From positions 1-35,789 of the forward strand of contig PEAA01000019.1 of NCBI GenBank assembly GCA_002753275.1: a DNA stretch of 35,789 nucleotides, in the 5' to 3' direction. Each line of letters starts with the position of its first letter. Within the stretch, counting starts at the first letter, position 1. A program made the position numbers and the translations under genes. Below the pieces are notes generated by a model. That model was not told where the DNA came from. It did not search any database and saw nothing but the letters and a program-made list of their open reading frames with translations. This stretch comes from Zetaproteobacteria bacterium (GTDB taxonomy: Bacteria; Pseudomonadota; Zetaproteobacteria; Mariprofundales; Mariprofundaceae). Shown here one piece after another: positions 15,955 to 24,349 of this stretch.

Positions 15955-16647
15955 ATGGCTGCGATTGGTTCGACCACATCAGCATTGTCAACGGCGCCAA
16001 CATCGGGTGTTTATACTGCAGCGACAACCACGGCTCAGAGCGCAACGCAACAGCTCGGTAGCCAGGATATCTTCTTGAAACTGCTCGTGGCGCAAATGAA
16101 GTATCAAGACCCTATGAAGCCACAAGACCCAACGGCTCAAACGACGCAGTTGGCACAATTTAACATGGTGGATGCACAAAATAAGAGCAACACACTTTTG
16201 GCTGATTTGAAAGCGGCTCTTGCCGGTACTGATCAGACTTCGCAAATGATCCCTTATCTTGGTCATCAGGTGCTTTATGAAGGCAATCAGATCAATTATG
16301 ATGGATTGGCCAACAAGAGTGTCTCGGTTGATTTCCCATCAGGAATCTCACAATCGGTAATTTCGGTTGTTAATCAGTTTGGTAATGTCGTCAAAACATT
16401 ACATAGCGGTGTTACGCCTCAAGGTCAGATGGATCTGACTTGGGATGGTACCAATGATCGAGGGGGGAAGGAGAACCCCGGCGCGTATAACATCGTTGTT
16501 GAAGGAACAACGGCCTATGGTGACCCTGTTACACCTACAACCTACATTACAGGTTCAGTCAACGCGATTCGCACAACATTAAATGGACAAGAGATGATGG
16601 TCGATAATCAACCCATCGCCTTGGCCAATATTAAACAAGTTAAATAA
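15955..16647 (+). CDS. flgD: Flagellar hook cap protein FlgD
   Basis: Scaffold that caps the growing hook and allows FlgE to polymerise, then is discarded. The 230 residues contain the conserved N-terminal motif (DIFLKLLVAQMKYQDPMKP, TTQLAQFNMV, about residues 36-70) and a C-terminal Ig-like/Tudor part with MDLTWDGTNDRGG and GAYNIVVEG. An AAAGGAG ribosome site lies about 8 bases before the ATG. It is followed 30 bases later by flgE, and the two probably share a transcript from the sigma-54-like promoter. Confidence 0.95.
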   Translation: MAAIGSTTSALSTAPTSGVYTAATTTAQSATQQLGSQDIFLKLLVAQMKYQDPMKPQDPTAQTTQLAQFNMVDAQNKSNTLLADLKAALAGTDQTSQMIPYLGHQVLYEGNQINYDGLANKSVSVDFPSGISQSVISVVNQFGNVVKTLHSGVTPQGQMDLTWDGTNDRGGKENPGAYNIVVEGTTAYGDPVTPTTYITGSVNAIRTTLNGQEMMVDNQPIALANIKQVK

Positions 16648-16677
16648 TTCAATTAAAGATCAATCGAGGAGAGCGTC

Positions 16678-18099
16678 ATGGGAATTAATAATGCATTATA
16701 TATGGGAAGTAACAGCCTGATTGCATACGGTGAATCGGTGCAAGTGATTGGTAACAACATCTCCAATGTGAATACATTGGGTTTTAAAGGTGAAAATGTA
16801 AAATTTGGGGATGTGTTGTCATCCAATGCGGCGCGTTTGCAAATTGGTAACGGTGTGCAGTCGGTCAGCGTCTTGCAAGATCAAGCCAAAGGTAGCTTCC
16901 AACGCAGTAACAATTCAACGGATATGGCGATTGATGGTAATGGTCTTTTCGTGCTTAAAAACCCAACCACCGGTTTGAGTGAATATACCCGTGTGGGAGA
17001 TTTTGCCCTCGACAAAACCCAGCAGTTGGTAGCCGGTAATGGCTCCAATGTTCAAGGATGGCAGCTTGATTCACTTGGCAATCCTATTGGTAGTGTGGTC
17101 AATGTGAATGTGGGCGGTGTGATCTCTGTGGCACAAGCGAGTTCCTTGCTTGATGTCGGGGTCAATCTGGACAACAGTGTTACCGCAATTGATCCTGCTG
17201 TGACCCCATTTGATCCAGCAAACGCAGCAACATACCATTTCAAATCGGATGTTCAGGTGCTCGACTCTTTGGGTGTGCTTAAAGATATCAGTGTGTATTA
17301 CACCAAGGTGGGCTTGGATGCGGGTGGAAATTCTGTTTGGGATTACCATGCGATGACCGATGGGGCGAATGTGGGTGGTGTCGCGGGTGTGATGACAGAA
17401 ATTCAAAACTTGGGACTACCTTCTGCACCTGCAGCTATTGCTGCAAATCCAACAGCGTCGACCGTGGCTGCGGGTGTTGTCACCACACTTGGAACACAAT
17501 CCCTGGTATTCAATAACCTGGGTCAATTGGATACAGAAATTGCACCTTCGCTTACCATTCCTTGGGCTGGTGGTGCAGCTGTTGGTACGATTCAACCTAA
17601 CTTTGGGGCCGCCGTGACTGTAGATAGTTCAACCGGCACGGCTGCTGTTCCAAATGGTGTCACAGGTAGTGGTACGGATGGTGCGATCTTGGCCTCTTCA
17701 GGTTTTGCAACACGATTCTCAAACCGTGATGGTTTCCCATCGGGTCAGTTGGATCGAATGGAAGTGGACAGCAAAGGCAAGATGTTCGGTATCTTTACCA
17801 ATGGTCAACGCCGTCCACTCTATCAAGTCGCTTTGGCATCTTTTCCTGATGAATCCAAATTGACCAAAAATGGTGCCAGTGTGATGACGGAGAGTACTAC
17901 TTCAGGGGCGGCCGTGATCGATAAACCAGGCAACAGTGGCCTCGGCGTGATCTCATCCTTTTCACTGGAAACATCGAATGTCGATTTGGCAGGGGAATTT
18001 GTAAATATGATCGTGGTTCAACGCGGTTATGAAGCGAACTCAAAGGTGGTGCAAACCACTGATGCCATGCTACAAACCTTGCTTGGAATTAAGCGTTAA
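16678..18099 (+). CDS. flgE: Flagellar hook protein FlgE
   Basis: Structural subunit of the flagellar hook. The 473 residues show the N-terminal flagellar rod/hook signature (NSLIAYGESVQVIGNNISN, NTLGFKGENVKFGDVL), a central variable FlgE domain, and the C-terminal hook helix (NVDLAGEFVNMIVVQRGYEA, VVQTTDAMLQTLLGIKR). The ATG has a GAGGAG-type ribosome site. A typical length and intact ends indicate a functional protein. A strong terminator follows about 120 bases downstream. Confidence 0.96.
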   Translation: MGINNALYMGSNSLIAYGESVQVIGNNISNVNTLGFKGENVKFGDVLSSNAARLQIGNGVQSVSVLQDQAKGSFQRSNNSTDMAIDGNGLFVLKNPTTGLSEYTRVGDFALDKTQQLVAGNGSNVQGWQLDSLGNPIGSVVNVNVGGVISVAQASSLLDVGVNLDNSVTAIDPAVTPFDPANAATYHFKSDVQVLDSLGVLKDISVYYTKVGLDAGGNSVWDYHAMTDGANVGGVAGVMTEIQNLGLPSAPAAIAANPTASTVAAGVVTTLGTQSLVFNNLGQLDTEIAPSLTIPWAGGAAVGTIQPNFGAAVTVDSSTGTAAVPNGVTGSGTDGAILASSGFATRFSNRDGFPSGQLDRMEVDSKGKMFGIFTNGQRRPLYQVALASFPDESKLTKNGASVMTESTTSGAAVIDKPGNSGLGVISSFSLETSNVDLAGEFVNMIVVQRGYEANSKVVQTTDAMLQTLLGIKR

Positions 18100-18219
18100 T
18101 CGCATTCTTAAATAAGGTATATGGTTGAATTGAGGCAGGGAGGTCTCTTTCATCAAGTGTGGATGCAAAGGCATGGAGGCCTTGCACAATCGATAACATT
18201 ACGGCACACACACGCTATT

Positions 18220-18251
18220 AACAGCCTCGATCGATTCGGGGCTGTTTTTTT
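18220..18251 (+). terminator. Rho-independent terminator after flgE
   Basis: An 11-bp stem (18220-18230 with 18236-18246, one T-G wobble), a 5-base loop and a T run to 18251. A second hairpin without a T run lies at 18164-18186 (TGCAA-A-GGC with GCC-TTGCA). The gene that follows is on the opposite strand and convergent. Confidence 0.85.
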
Positions 18252-18264
18252 ATGGAGAAAAAAA

Positions 18265-18591
18265 TCATGCGATGTGGGACGGTGGGATTTCAATCACCAG
18301 ATCATGGATGACGCGAACCTGGCAGGCCAGCCGTGAGCATGCCTGGGGGGAGTCTGCCGATTCGAGCCTATCCTCTTCCTCAAGTGAGGGTTCGGGTAAA
18401 TACTCCCCACCGTCATGAATATAAATATGACAGGTCGAACATGCCAAATTGCCATCACAGGCGTGGCGCAGGTTAATGTTGTGGTCAATGGCCGCTTGTA
18501 GCACGGTGGTTTCCGGCTTGACAGTGACCGTTCGATTGTCAGGCAAAAAGGTGAGGGTAGGGCCTTTGCTTTTAAAAGGGTTCCAAATCAT
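18265..18591 (-). CDS. [2Fe-2S] ferredoxin, adrenodoxin/ISC type
   Basis: Small electron carrier of 108 residues. Cluster ligands are visible as CDGNLACSTC (Cys-x5-Cys-x2-Cys) and a fourth Cys in RLACQVRV, the pattern of ISC Fdx/adrenodoxin-type ferredoxins. The acidic LEEEDRLESAD segment between them is typical of the partner-binding face. The start overlaps the ppsA stop (ATGA), so it is translated as the last gene of the murJ-exonuclease-ppsA run. It is not next to isc genes, so its partner is unknown; calling it fdx would imply an Fe-S assembly role that the context does not show. Confidence 0.92.
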   Translation of the reverse strand: MIWNPFKSKGPTLTFLPDNRTVTVKPETTVLQAAIDHNINLRHACDGNLACSTCHIYIHDGGEYLPEPSLEEEDRLESADSPQACSRLACQVRVIHDLVIEIPPSHIA

Positions 18592-20990
18592 CCGTGTTTC
18601 TCCTTGAGTTGTCTCTCTATGGCAAGAATTGATGCTGTAGTAGCGAGGATTGTATCTGCATTAAGTGAAATAGATTCAATGCCTTGTGTGACCAACCACT
18701 GGGCAAAATCGGCGTGGTCGGAGGGGCCCTGGCCACAAATGCCGATGTATTTCCCGCGTGCTTTACAGGCTATGATCGCTTGCTGAAGCATGATGCGGAC
18801 CGCCTCATTGCGTTCATCAAAGAGATCTTCAACCCATTCGGAGTTGCGATCGACACCCAATATCAACTGCGTTAAATCATTGGAACCAATAGAAAATCCA
18901 TCAAAGAGATCGAGAAACTGATCTGCAAGAATGACATTGGCGGGAATTTCACACATCACATAGACCTTTAAAGAATCCACGCCGCGTTTGAGTCCAAACC
19001 CCTCCATTCGTGTTAACACCTCTTGCCCCTCGTGCGGGGTGCGGGTGAAAGGGATCATGAGATGAATGTTGGTGAATCCTTTTTGTTTGCGTGCCAAGCG
19101 CAGTGCTTCACATTCCATGGCAAAAGCATCATGAAACATGGTTGATCGGTAGCGGCTGGCACCACGAAAGCCGATCATGGCATTATCCTCGATAGGCTCA
19201 AAGGCTTCGCCGCCAGTGAGGTGGCGATACTCATTCGATTTGAAATCGGAGAGTCGAACAATCACCTTTTTGGGATAGAAGGCGGCGGCGATGGTGCTTA
19301 CCCCTTCACAGAGGGTTTGGATGAAGAAGTCGCGCGGCGATGAAAAAGCGCGGCTTTTTTGTGTAATGATTTCTTGAATATCTGGGGAACATTGCTCTGG
19401 ATGAAGCAGAGCCAACGGATGGATGCCGATGTGATTGTTGATAATGAATTCTAAGCGGGTTAACCCCACCCCATCATTGGGAAGTTGTGCCGTTGTCAAT
19501 GCAGTATCAGGTTGTGCAATGTTGAGCATGATCTTGGTGTCGGGTCGTGGTATGGATTGGATCTCAAGCTGTTGGCTGTGAAAGGGAAGAAGCCCTTGAT
19601 AGAGGGTGCCAATATCGCCCTCCGCGCAAGAGAGTGTTGCTTGTTGCCCACTTTTGACTCGAGAAGTGACCACTTTGGTACCAACAATGGCAGGAACGCC
19701 AAGTTCACGGGCAATAATTGCTGCATGACAGGTACGCCCGCCACGGTTGGTGACAATGGCCGATGCGATTTTCATAATCGGCTCCCAATCGGGATCGGTC
19801 ATGTCGGTGACTAAAATTTCGCCAGCTTGAAAAAGTTTCATTTCATCGACATGCTCAATGACGCGAATGTTTCCTGATGCGATCTTTTGCCCAATGCTTT
19901 TTCCACGAATCAGAGGCTCGCCTGTTGCATCGAGGTGGTAGAGGGTGCGTTGTTGATGTTGTTGTTGGCTGTGGATTGTTTCAGGACGCGCTTGGACAAT
20001 GAAAAGTTCACCTGTGATGCCATCTTTGGCCCATTCAATATCCATCGGCTGCCAATGGCCTGCGCGTGCGGAATAGTGCGCTTCAATGGTCATAGCCTGC
20101 TTGGCCAGTGTGTTGATTTCATTTATGTTTAAGCAAAATTGTTGTTGTCGTAGGGGGGAGACGGCTTGGATTTGTGTTGGTTTGTCACCGATGCCTTTTA
20201 CCATCTCAAGTGCTTTCTCGCCAAGTTGTTTGCGAATAAGGGGATCGTTCCCTGAATTGAGCGAAGGTTTAAATAGATAAAATTCATCGGGGCTGACAGC
20301 CCCTTGAACAACCATTTCTCCTAAGCCATAGGCGCCATTGATGAGAATGATATCGGAGCAACCACTTTCCGTATCAAGTGTAAACATAACCCCTGAACAG
20401 GCGAGGTCACTGCGGACCATTTTTTGTACGCAGGCGGAGAGAGCAATGTTGTGACCAAATCCTTGATCGATACGGTAGGAAATGGCGCGATCATTGAAAA
20501 GCGAGGCGAAAACAAGGCGGATATGTTGCAGTAGCGCCGCTTCGCCTTGGATGTAGAGGTAACTCTCTTGTTGACCCGCAAACGAGGCGTTGGGGAGATC
20601 TTCAGCTGTTGCTGAACTTCGAATGGCAACAGCAATATTATCGTCTGTCGCAAGGGTCTGGTAAGCGTTTAAAATCTCTCTTTTGAAATCATCGGGTATT
20701 TCACCTGTAAGAATTTGTTTTCGAATTGTTTTACCGATGCGTGATAATTGCACAATATCATGATGGTCGATCGAGGTGAGTTGCTGTTCGATGCTTTCAA
20801 GCAGTTGATTATGGCGCATGAAGTGCCAATAGCCCTCTGCGGTCGTGGCAAAGCCACGAGGCACCGAAATCCCTTGACCAGAGAGTGTCGTGATCATCTC
20901 TCCGAGCGAGGCATTTTTTCCACCCACACTGGCGAGGTCATCCATTGTTAATGTGTCTAAAAAACGAATGTATTGATCGTGGTCATGCAT
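18588..20990 (-). CDS. ppsA: Phosphoenolpyruvate synthase (pyruvate, water dikinase)
   Basis: Makes phosphoenolpyruvate from pyruvate and ATP, the entry step of gluconeogenesis from C3 compounds. The 800 residues are close to the usual length of about 790. The N-terminal ATP-grasp domain has VGGKNASLGEM and AIRSSATAEDLPNASFAGQQ. The swivelling phosphohistidine domain has TNRGGRTCHAAIIARELG (catalytic His near residue 420). The C-terminal PEP-binding barrel has IGFRGASRY, IGSNDLTQLILGVDR and ICGQGPSDH with its catalytic Cys. The start ATG overlaps the stop of the exonuclease gene (TAATG). A regulatory ppsR gene is not adjacent. Confidence 0.96.
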   Translation of the reverse strand: MHDHDQYIRFLDTLTMDDLASVGGKNASLGEMITTLSGQGISVPRGFATTAEGYWHFMRHNQLLESIEQQLTSIDHHDIVQLSRIGKTIRKQILTGEIPDDFKREILNAYQTLATDDNIAVAIRSSATAEDLPNASFAGQQESYLYIQGEAALLQHIRLVFASLFNDRAISYRIDQGFGHNIALSACVQKMVRSDLACSGVMFTLDTESGCSDIILINGAYGLGEMVVQGAVSPDEFYLFKPSLNSGNDPLIRKQLGEKALEMVKGIGDKPTQIQAVSPLRQQQFCLNINEINTLAKQAMTIEAHYSARAGHWQPMDIEWAKDGITGELFIVQARPETIHSQQQHQQRTLYHLDATGEPLIRGKSIGQKIASGNIRVIEHVDEMKLFQAGEILVTDMTDPDWEPIMKIASAIVTNRGGRTCHAAIIARELGVPAIVGTKVVTSRVKSGQQATLSCAEGDIGTLYQGLLPFHSQQLEIQSIPRPDTKIMLNIAQPDTALTTAQLPNDGVGLTRLEFIINNHIGIHPLALLHPEQCSPDIQEIITQKSRAFSSPRDFFIQTLCEGVSTIAAAFYPKKVIVRLSDFKSNEYRHLTGGEAFEPIEDNAMIGFRGASRYRSTMFHDAFAMECEALRLARKQKGFTNIHLMIPFTRTPHEGQEVLTRMEGFGLKRGVDSLKVYVMCEIPANVILADQFLDLFDGFSIGSNDLTQLILGVDRNSEWVEDLFDERNEAVRIMLQQAIIACKARGKYIGICGQGPSDHADFAQWLVTQGIESISLNADTILATTASILAIERQLKEKHG

Positions 20991-21823
20991 TATAAGGAGT
21001 CTCCCTCAGCAATCTTGGAGAGCTGCTGCCACTGGTGTAAAAATTCTAAAAGATGGGGGCGTGTTTCGGATTCATGTTGCAAGTAGTGAAATAAACCCAG
21101 CATGGCTCGGGAATAGGCAGGTTCGCTCAGCCCTCCATTGAAGCGTTGCCAACGCAGATAGAGTAGTAGTGTCGAGCAGACATCGGTTTCACAATAGTTG
21201 CGTATCGCGGCAATGTTGCCCGCTTCAAACATTGCGCGAACTTGATCTCCTGCGGTATCGAGTTTGCCCGGAATCTGAAAGGTGGTCGCGACTTCATGCA
21301 AGCTGCAGCGGGCTGAAGCGCCATAATCAGAAAAGGCTTCGAGCAGATCCAAATGGTAAGTGCTTGAGTATCGGGTGTCGTAATTGTTCCATTTGTCGCC
21401 TTCAGAAAACCAACGGGGGCATGAAATTTCATGAACCATCGCGCGGTATTTGAGTACAGGGATGTCAAACCCACGGCCATTGTATGAGACCAGTTGCGGT
21501 GCACGAGATTCGATAATGTGAAAGAAGCGTTCGAGCAACGCCTTTTCATCGGAGGAGGTTTCTCCTCCAGATGTGATCTGTTTTAATATGATTTCATGGC
21601 CATTTTCACCTTTTTCATGCACCAGATGAGCGTAACTGATCGCGACAATTTGATGGAAGGGTTGGCGTGGAAAGTCGCTTTTTCCCCCCGTTCTTTCTAA
21701 AAAATATTCGCCTAAGGCATCGCGTGCCGCGAGGGTTTTAAGCTCGGGTTGATTGAGAAGCCGCTTGCTTGCTTCAGCATCGGGGATGGTTTCTATATCA
21801 AAAACAATGGTGTCGTGGCGCAT
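20990..21823 (-). CDS. Predicted 3'-5' exonuclease, PolB-like family
   Basis: A stand-alone DnaQ-fold nuclease of 277 residues related to the proofreading domain of family B DNA polymerases (DNA_pol_B_exo2 type). The three exonuclease motifs are intact: DIET (Exo I, near residue 9), YNGRGFDIPVL (Exo II) and YCETDV (Exo III), which supply the metal-binding acids. There is no polymerase domain. It starts 15 bases after the murJ stop and its own stop overlaps the ppsA start. A DNA or RNA processing role is inferred from the fold; the substrate is unknown. Confidence 0.88.
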   Translation of the reverse strand: MRHDTIVFDIETIPDAEASKRLLNQPELKTLAARDALGEYFLERTGGKSDFPRQPFHQIVAISYAHLVHEKGENGHEIILKQITSGGETSSDEKALLERFFHIIESRAPQLVSYNGRGFDIPVLKYRAMVHEISCPRWFSEGDKWNNYDTRYSSTYHLDLLEAFSDYGASARCSLHEVATTFQIPGKLDTAGDQVRAMFEAGNIAAIRNYCETDVCSTLLLYLRWQRFNGGLSEPAYSRAMLGLFHYLQHESETRPHLLEFLHQWQQLSKIAEGDSL

Positions 21824-21838
21824 ATTAGGCTCTCCCTT

Positions 21839-23419
21839 TTAATGTTTGGAATGACGAAATTGTAGCATTTGGCGCTGCCCTAGAATGAGTGACATGAAAA
21901 CAAAGATTGCTCCGCCACCGGTGACGGCGCTGGCAAGCCAGAGCGTTTGCATCCAGATGGTGCTTGAATCAAACGGCCAATAGTTGGGTAGCCACCATAA
22001 AAATAGTCCCATAGGGATGCTGGCGATGATGGCTTGTAGAATGCGTTTGATCCCTGCACTTTCGATGATGACGCCTTGTTGGCGGCGGAAATAGACAATG
22101 AGTAGCAAAAGGTTGATGTAGGACGCGATGGATGTGGCCAGTGCAAGCCCAACATAGGCGAGGGGTTGCATAAGTATGATGGCGAGAATGATGTTGGCAG
22201 CCACTCCGATGATGGCGAATCGAACCGGTTTTTTCGCTTCCTTTTGAGCAAAGCAGGCGGTGGAGAGGACGCGAGCCCAGCAAAAAGAGATCAATCCAAG
22301 CGCATAGGCTTGCAAGACTTGGCTGCTGGCGACGCTGTCTGCATGGGTAAATGCGCCATGCTCAAAGAGGGTGCGCATGATTGGTTCGGCTAAAAAAATG
22401 ATGCCAATGGTGGCAGGAAGGGTGATCCATGTAAGCCACGCGAGTCCATTGCTAAGGTCGCGCTTGGCGGCTGCGCTTTGACCATTGCTGGCATGTGTTG
22501 CAAGGATGGGCAGCAGAGCCGTTCCCATGGCAATACCAAATACGGCCAATGGAAGCTGTACGATCCGATCGGCATAATAGAGATAGGAGACGGCACCAAC
22601 GGGTAAAAGAGTGGCTAAAATGGTGCCGACTAAAATATTGACCTGGACAGCGGCGACGCCAACAACAGCGGGGCCAAAAAGGTGCATGGTGCGCCGAATG
22701 GCGTCGGATCGGAACGCAAGGCGAGGTTTGGGAATCCAGCCAATCCGTTTGAGCGCGGGGATCTGGATGGCAAGTTGTAAAAAACCGCCAAGAAGCACTC
22801 CGTAGGTGAGTGCAAGCCCTGGGTTTTCGTGTTCGGGCGCAACCCATATCGCAGCAGCAATAATGGCGATATTGAGTAGGGCTGGGCTTGCAGCGGGTAC
22901 CGCAAAACGGCGGTAGGCATTGAGGACAGCCCAACCCATGGCGGCAAGCGAGATCAGGCCAAGGTAGGGAAACATCCAGCGGGCCAATAGCAGTGATTGA
23001 TCCCAACGCTCCGCTTCATCGGCAAAGCCGGGGGCAAAGGCAAAGAGCAACCACGGCATCATGATGATGCCCAGTGTGGTGAAGAGCGTTAATGCCATTA
23101 AAAGCAGGCCGGCAAGATGATTGAGGTAGTCGTGGGCGGCGGCTTCCCCTTGCTTGCGCTCGTCGCTGAGGACGGGGATGAGCGCAACGGTTAGCGTCCC
23201 TTCGGCAAAAATTCTGCGAAAAAAGTTGGGTAATTTAAAGGCAATGAAAAATGCATCGGCCAGTGGACCTGCGCCTAAAATACGGGCGATGAAGATATCG
23301 CGTAAGAAACCCAAAAGGCGTGAAAGCATCGTCCAGCTGGCAACGGTGGTGGCGGCACGCATAATACTGTTCGTAGGCTTGTGGTTTGTTTGCATTGATT
23401 TTTCTGTGGAACTTTTCAT
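21839..23419 (-). CDS. murJ: Lipid II flippase MurJ
   Basis: Integral membrane flippase that moves lipid II to the periplasmic face for peptidoglycan synthesis (MOP superfamily). Up to 526 residues with about 14 hydrophobic segments. The family signatures at the N-terminus are SRLLGFLRDIFIARILGAG, DAFFIAFKLPNFFRRIFAEG and VALIPVLSDE. Starts at 23419, 23395 or 23362 are all possible. The last gives an N-terminus (MRAATTVASWTMLSRLLGF) that matches enterobacterial MurJ best, so the first 19 residues may not be translated. It is the first gene of the minus-strand run and is divergent from rpsU across 123 bases. Confidence 0.95.
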   Translation of the reverse strand: MKSSTEKSMQTNHKPTNSIMRAATTVASWTMLSRLLGFLRDIFIARILGAGPLADAFFIAFKLPNFFRRIFAEGTLTVALIPVLSDERKQGEAAAHDYLNHLAGLLLMALTLFTTLGIIMMPWLLFAFAPGFADEAERWDQSLLLARWMFPYLGLISLAAMGWAVLNAYRRFAVPAASPALLNIAIIAAAIWVAPEHENPGLALTYGVLLGGFLQLAIQIPALKRIGWIPKPRLAFRSDAIRRTMHLFGPAVVGVAAVQVNILVGTILATLLPVGAVSYLYYADRIVQLPLAVFGIAMGTALLPILATHASNGQSAAAKRDLSNGLAWLTWITLPATIGIIFLAEPIMRTLFEHGAFTHADSVASSQVLQAYALGLISFCWARVLSTACFAQKEAKKPVRFAIIGVAANIILAIILMQPLAYVGLALATSIASYINLLLLIVYFRRQQGVIIESAGIKRILQAIIASIPMGLFLWWLPNYWPFDSSTIWMQTLWLASAVTGGGAIFVFMSLILGQRQMLQFRHSKH

Positions 23420-23542
23420 AATGCGGTGCTCTTTTAACCTCTCTGTTTGAAATACCCAAGGGTGCAGTTGCAGGAGAGTGAAAGCAATGCTTGGATAGTG
23501 TTCGTGTGGATCGCGTAAGAATCTAGAGGGGGTGATGTTGAT

Positions 23543-23746
23543 ATGCCAGGAGTAAGAGTTGCTGCTGATGAGCCCATTGAAATGGCGCTGAAGCGTTTCC
23601 GTAAGCAGGTGGAGCGTGCAGGTGTTGTAAGTGAGTGCCGTCGTCGTGAAGAGTATGAAAAACCTTCAATCGCTGCTAAACGCAAAGCTGCTGCTGCCCG
23701 TAAACGCTTGATGAAGCGTCTGCGTCGCCGCCGTTTTAAAGATTAA
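23543..23746 (+). CDS. rpsU: 30S ribosomal protein S21
   Basis: A 67-residue, very basic protein with the S21 signature ([38 protein letters not shown]). It joins the small subunit near the anti-Shine-Dalgarno region of 16S rRNA. A strong ribosome site (GAGGGGGTGA, 23526-23535) precedes the ATG. It heads the macromolecular synthesis cluster with yqeY, dnaG and rpoD, but a terminator right after it should make most transcripts end here. Confidence 0.97.
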   Translation: MPGVRVAADEPIEMALKRFRKQVERAGVVSECRRREEYEKPSIAAKRKAAAARKRLMKRLRRRRFKD

Positions 23747-23771
23747 TTGTTAGCGTGAAAGGATGATGTGA

Positions 23772-23805
23772 AAAAAATGCCGGGTATCATTGCTCGGCAT
23801 TTTTT
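23772..23805 (+). terminator. Rho-independent terminator after rpsU
   Basis: AATGCCG (23776-23782) pairs with CGGCATT (23795-23801), extended by the flanking A and T runs, and ends in TTTTT. In the enterobacterial rpsU-dnaG-rpoD operon a terminator also separates rpsU from dnaG, limiting dnaG expression. Confidence 0.85.
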
Positions 23806-23847
23806 ATTTGTATTCTGTTGCAAGATAGAAAAGTTCGGGAGTGATCG

Positions 23848-24297
23848 ATGGTCAATAAAGAGCAAATTACAGATGATATGAAGGCGGCCATGCGCGCCAA
23901 AGATAAATTGGCACTGGGTACGATCCGGATGTTGATGGCTGCGATGAAAGATAAGTCGATCGAGGTGGGTCATGAATTGGACGCGGATGAGATTCTTGCT
24001 GTCATTACCCGTATGATTAAACAGCGTAAAGATGCCAATGCGCAATACAGTGATGCAGGTCGCAACGATTTGGCGGAACAAGAGCAAGCAGAGATTGAGG
24101 TGTTGGCAAAATATCTGCCCGAAGCGCTTGGCGATGATGAAATTTTAGCATTGGTCAATCAAGCCGTGGTGGAAGTGGCTGCAACAGGGATGAAGGATAT
24201 GGGGTCTGTGATGGGCTTGGTGCAAAAACAGCTGGCAGGTCGCGCCGATATGGCGGTTGTTTCTGGGGTTGTTCGCAGCTGTTTGCAGGCGCTGTAA
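23848..24297 (+). CDS. yqeY: YqeY/GatB-like protein
   Basis: A 149-residue protein of the YqeY family, which resembles the tRNA-binding tail of the amidotransferase subunit GatB. Typical motifs are MKAAMRAKDKLALGTIRMLM near the start, EIEVLAKYLPEAL in the middle and TGMKDMGSVMGLV near the end. Its function is not established, though a link to tRNA has been suggested from the GatB similarity. GGGAG (23837-23841) lies 6 bases before the ATG. Its position between rpsU and dnaG is common in proteobacteria. Confidence 0.93.
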   Translation: MVNKEQITDDMKAAMRAKDKLALGTIRMLMAAMKDKSIEVGHELDADEILAVITRMIKQRKDANAQYSDAGRNDLAEQEQAEIEVLAKYLPEALGDDEILALVNQAVVEVAATGMKDMGSVMGLVQKQLAGRADMAVVSGVVRSCLQAL

Positions 24298-24317
24298 CGA
24301 TCATACCTTTATTCAAT

Positions 24318-24341
24318 CGCAATAGATTGCGCATTTCGCAA
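24318..24341 (+). promoter_or_regulatory. Two mutually exclusive hairpins before dnaG
   Basis: CGCAA (24318-24322), TTGCG (24327-24331) and CGCAA (24337-24341) allow TTGCG to pair with either neighbour, with 4- or 5-base loops. The second hairpin ends 8 bases before the dnaG ATG, where no clear ribosome site is seen. It could tune dnaG translation; the stems are only 5 bp, so this is tentative. Confidence 0.35.
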
Positions 24342-24349
24342 CAGTAAGC

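Noticed and set aside
18121-18336. A 71-codon plus-strand frame after flgE
   Set aside because: It reads through the strong terminator hairpin and into the antisense of the ferredoxin gene, with no family resemblance.
22452-23006. A 184-codon minus-strand frame within murJ
   Set aside because: Cys/Pro/Arg-rich composition and no ribosome site; it overlaps the conserved MurJ frame entirely.
23420-23542. Sigma-70 promoter for rpsU or murJ
   Set aside because: A promoter must exist in this divergent gap, but the best -35/-10 pairs I could find match poorly or have wrong spacing, so I do not place one.
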